Below, piece by piece: positions 13,347 through 14,789 of a stretch of DNA of 14,789 nt (the first letter of the stretch is position 1; each line of letters begins with the position of its first letter). The position numbers and the translations under genes were made by a program. The notes under the pieces are model-generated. The model was given only the letters and a program-made list of their open reading frames with translations, did not search any database and was not told the origin of the DNA. The DNA comes from Anaerolineae bacterium (GTDB lineage Bacteria > Chloroflexota > Anaerolineae > J102): assembly GCA_026985975.1 (NCBI GenBank), contig JALSPL010000153.1, positions 1 to 14,789 of the forward strand, in the 5' to 3' direction.

Positions 13347-13976
13347 ATGTCAAATTATATCACGATTCGTCATTCCCTTCTTTACATCGCACTGCTGTCC
13401 GTCATCATGCTGTTGATGGCCTGCGGCAACGCCGTCCCGGCCGCGACCACGCCGCCCGCCCAGGCCGCCGCCGAAGCGCCCAAAGTCGTCATCAACAGCC
13501 CCACACCCGCGCCAACGAAAGCGAAAGAAGAGGCGGCAAATACAGCCGAGCCCAAACGGCCCATGGCCATCGATTTCACCGCCACCGATCTCCTGAGCGG
13601 CGAAGAGATCTCGCTCAGCGACTATCGCGGCAAAATCGTGTTTCTGAACTTCTGGGGAAGCTGGTGCCCGCCCTGTCGCGCCGAAATGCCCGCCTTCGAG
13701 GAAGTCTACAAACATTACGCCGATGACGGCGTGATCATCATCGGCGTCGGCATCAACGACAGCGAAGAAAATCTCGTCAAATTCGCCAAATCCATCGGCG
13801 TCACCTACCCTATCGTTTACGATCGCACCAATGAGATCGCCCGCAAGTATCACATTCGCAGCCTGCCCACCACCTATCGCATCAACCAGAAAGGCGAGAT
13901 CCAGGGCGTTGCGCAAGGCGGACTGAGCCAGGGACAACTCATCCAGGCCATCGAAGAATTATTGTCGAAGGAGTAA
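13347..13976 (+). CDS. TlpA/ResA-like thioredoxin lipoprotein
   Basis: A 209-residue protein. Residues 1-26 are a lipoprotein signal (basic RH, hydrophobic LLYIALLSVIMLLMAC) with lipobox L23-M24-A25-C26. A Pro/Ala/Lys-rich linker (about 27-72) leads to a thioredoxin domain: FTATDLLSGEEISLSDYRGK, FLNFWGSWCPPCRAEMP with the redox pair C107-x2-C110, IIGVGINDSEENLVKFAK, and the cis-proline segment SLPTTYRI followed by KGEI. Such proteins are anchored on the outer face of the membrane and reduce disulfides, often for cytochrome c maturation or other redox proteins. I chose the ATG at 13347 because the signal peptide begins there; the frame stays open upstream to 13206 without signal-like sequence. 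No Shine-Dalgarno is visible. It is convergent with the glycosyltransferase, 20 nt apart. No cytochrome genes are present to narrow its partner. Confidence 0.9.
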   Translation: MSNYITIRHSLLYIALLSVIMLLMACGNAVPAATTPPAQAAAEAPKVVINSPTPAPTKAKEEAANTAEPKRPMAIDFTATDLLSGEEISLSDYRGKIVFLNFWGSWCPPCRAEMPAFEEVYKHYADDGVIIIGVGINDSEENLVKFAKSIGVTYPIVYDRTNEIARKYHIRSLPTTYRINQKGEIQGVAQGGLSQGQLIQAIEELLSKE

Positions 13977-13996
13977 CGCCGCGCGACTGAGCCTGG

Positions 13997-14755
13997 CTAA
14001 TCCACAAAACGATATTTGAGCAACGCCCAGATGGCCGGAAACGCGTCCTTCCAGGTGATATTCTTGCCTTCCTCATACTCCCGGCCCGTGTAGCTGATGG
14101 GCACTTCGTAGATGCGGTAGCCCCGCTTGAGGATCTTGGCCGTGATCTCCGGCTCCAGCTCGAAGCGGCGGGCGTGAAGCGGCACGCCATCCAGCACTTC
14201 CTTGCGGAAGACCTTGTAGCAGGTCTCCATGTCGGTGAGGATGGAGTCATACAACAGATTTGTGAGGAAGGTGAGAAGCTTGTTGCCCAACATGTGGCGA
14301 TAGAGCATGGCTTTGCGCGGCCCGCCCAAAAAACGTGAGCCGTAGACCACCTGGGTGCGGCCTTCGAGAATGGGTTGCAGCAGCAGGGGATAATCGCGGG
14401 GGTCGTATTCCAGATCGGCGTCCTGGATCAGCAGAATATCGCCGGTGGCGTGCTGAATGGCCGTGCGAATGGCCGCGCCCTTGCCCTGATTCTTTTCATG
14501 CTGAACCACGGTGAGCAACCCCTCTGCTTCGGCGGCTTTCAGCAATTCCAGGCTGTTATCCACCGAGCCGTCATCCACGGCGATGATCTCCTGATGAAGA
14601 TGCACCATTTCTCGGGGAGACTCGCCCGTCAGGGGTTGAATCTCCATATCGAAATCGTGCATCAACCGCACCTGGTTGATGATCATGCGCAGGGTCGCGG
14701 CCTCGTTATACACAGGCATGAGGACGGAATAACGAACGGTGCGAATGGGAGTCAT
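13997..14755 (-). CDS. Family 2 glycosyltransferase (dolichyl/polyprenyl-phosphate sugar synthase-like)
   Basis: A 252-residue GT-A fold enzyme: SVLMPVYNEAATL (10-22), VDDGSVDNS (60-68), NQGKGAAIRTAI (89-100), the metal-binding DAD (112-114) in IQDADLEYDPRDYP, then YGSRFLGG, TDMETCYKVFRKEV, FELEPEITAKILKRGYRIYEVPISYTGR. This set matches DPM1-like enzymes that transfer a sugar from a nucleotide donor to a polyprenyl phosphate at the membrane. There is no C-terminal TM domain. Compared with close relatives an insertion of about 20 residues lies between the first helix and the VDDGS strand (about 36-56). Donor and acceptor cannot be told from sequence. The ATG at 14755 has only a weak GAGA upstream. 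Its 5' context lies beyond the window. Confidence 0.9.
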   Translation of the reverse strand: MTPIRTVRYSVLMPVYNEAATLRMIINQVRLMHDFDMEIQPLTGESPREMVHLHQEIIAVDDGSVDNSLELLKAAEAEGLLTVVQHEKNQGKGAAIRTAIQHATGDILLIQDADLEYDPRDYPLLLQPILEGRTQVVYGSRFLGGPRKAMLYRHMLGNKLLTFLTNLLYDSILTDMETCYKVFRKEVLDGVPLHARRFELEPEITAKILKRGYRIYEVPISYTGREYEEGKNITWKDAFPAIWALLKYRFVD

Positions 14756-14789
14756 GGGAAAAATCTCAGGGGCGAGGGAGTTTGGAGAG

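Overview
The window is a GC-rich bacterial chromosome segment with 12 protein genes, one of them cut by the window edge, plus several small repeat elements in the gaps between genes. Three things suggest a Chloroflexota (Anaerolineae/Caldilineae-like) bacterium: the paired MetF/MetV methylenetetrahydrofolate reductase with a corrinoid methyltransferase and activator, the regulator with a kelch propeller outside the membrane, and intergenic DNA full of small inverted-repeat elements. No rRNA, tRNA or other taxonomic marker is present, so this assignment is an inference.

Left end (1-1627): a rhamnose-type sugar module on the minus strand, with the start of a rhamnulokinase gene preceded by a DeoR-family repressor gene. 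Just upstream of the repressor is a 248-bp non-coding element with 25-bp terminal inverted repeats, flanked by an exact 9-bp duplication. It carries hairpins and a heptamer tandem array.

Centre-left (1628-8359): a minus-strand run of MscS-type channel, UbiA prenyltransferase, corrinoid-activating ATPase (ferredoxin plus ASKHA domains), methyltetrahydrofolate:corrinoid methyltransferase, MetV and MetF. The last four form a one-carbon module: MetVF makes methyl-THF, the methyltransferase passes the methyl group to a corrinoid protein, and the activator re-reduces inactivated cob(II)amide. Neither the corrinoid protein nor CO dehydrogenase/acetyl-CoA synthase is in the window, so the final methyl acceptor is unknown. 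Both the methyltransferase and the activator end in arginine-rich tails.

Middle (8360-10513): a divergent small membrane-anchored coiled-coil protein with a clear terminator, a second inverted-repeat element around a perfect 15-bp palindrome, and a tyrosine-recombinase-like protein that has lost almost all catalytic residues but has a good promoter. A 144-bp repeat follows it. A sister copy lies 6.2 kb away inside the one-carbon cluster.

Right end (10514-14789): a membrane-tethered transcription factor (N-terminal LuxR HTH, one TM segment, six-bladed kelch propeller) is divergent from a PaaK-like adenylate-forming enzyme with an atypical ATP-binding loop. A TlpA-like thioredoxin lipoprotein and a convergent family 2 glycosyltransferase follow. 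The window is best read as ordinary metabolic and envelope genes interspersed with non-autonomous mobile repeats. The unusual points are the repeats, the inactive-looking recombinase, the kelch regulator, the atypical ligase and the basic tails.
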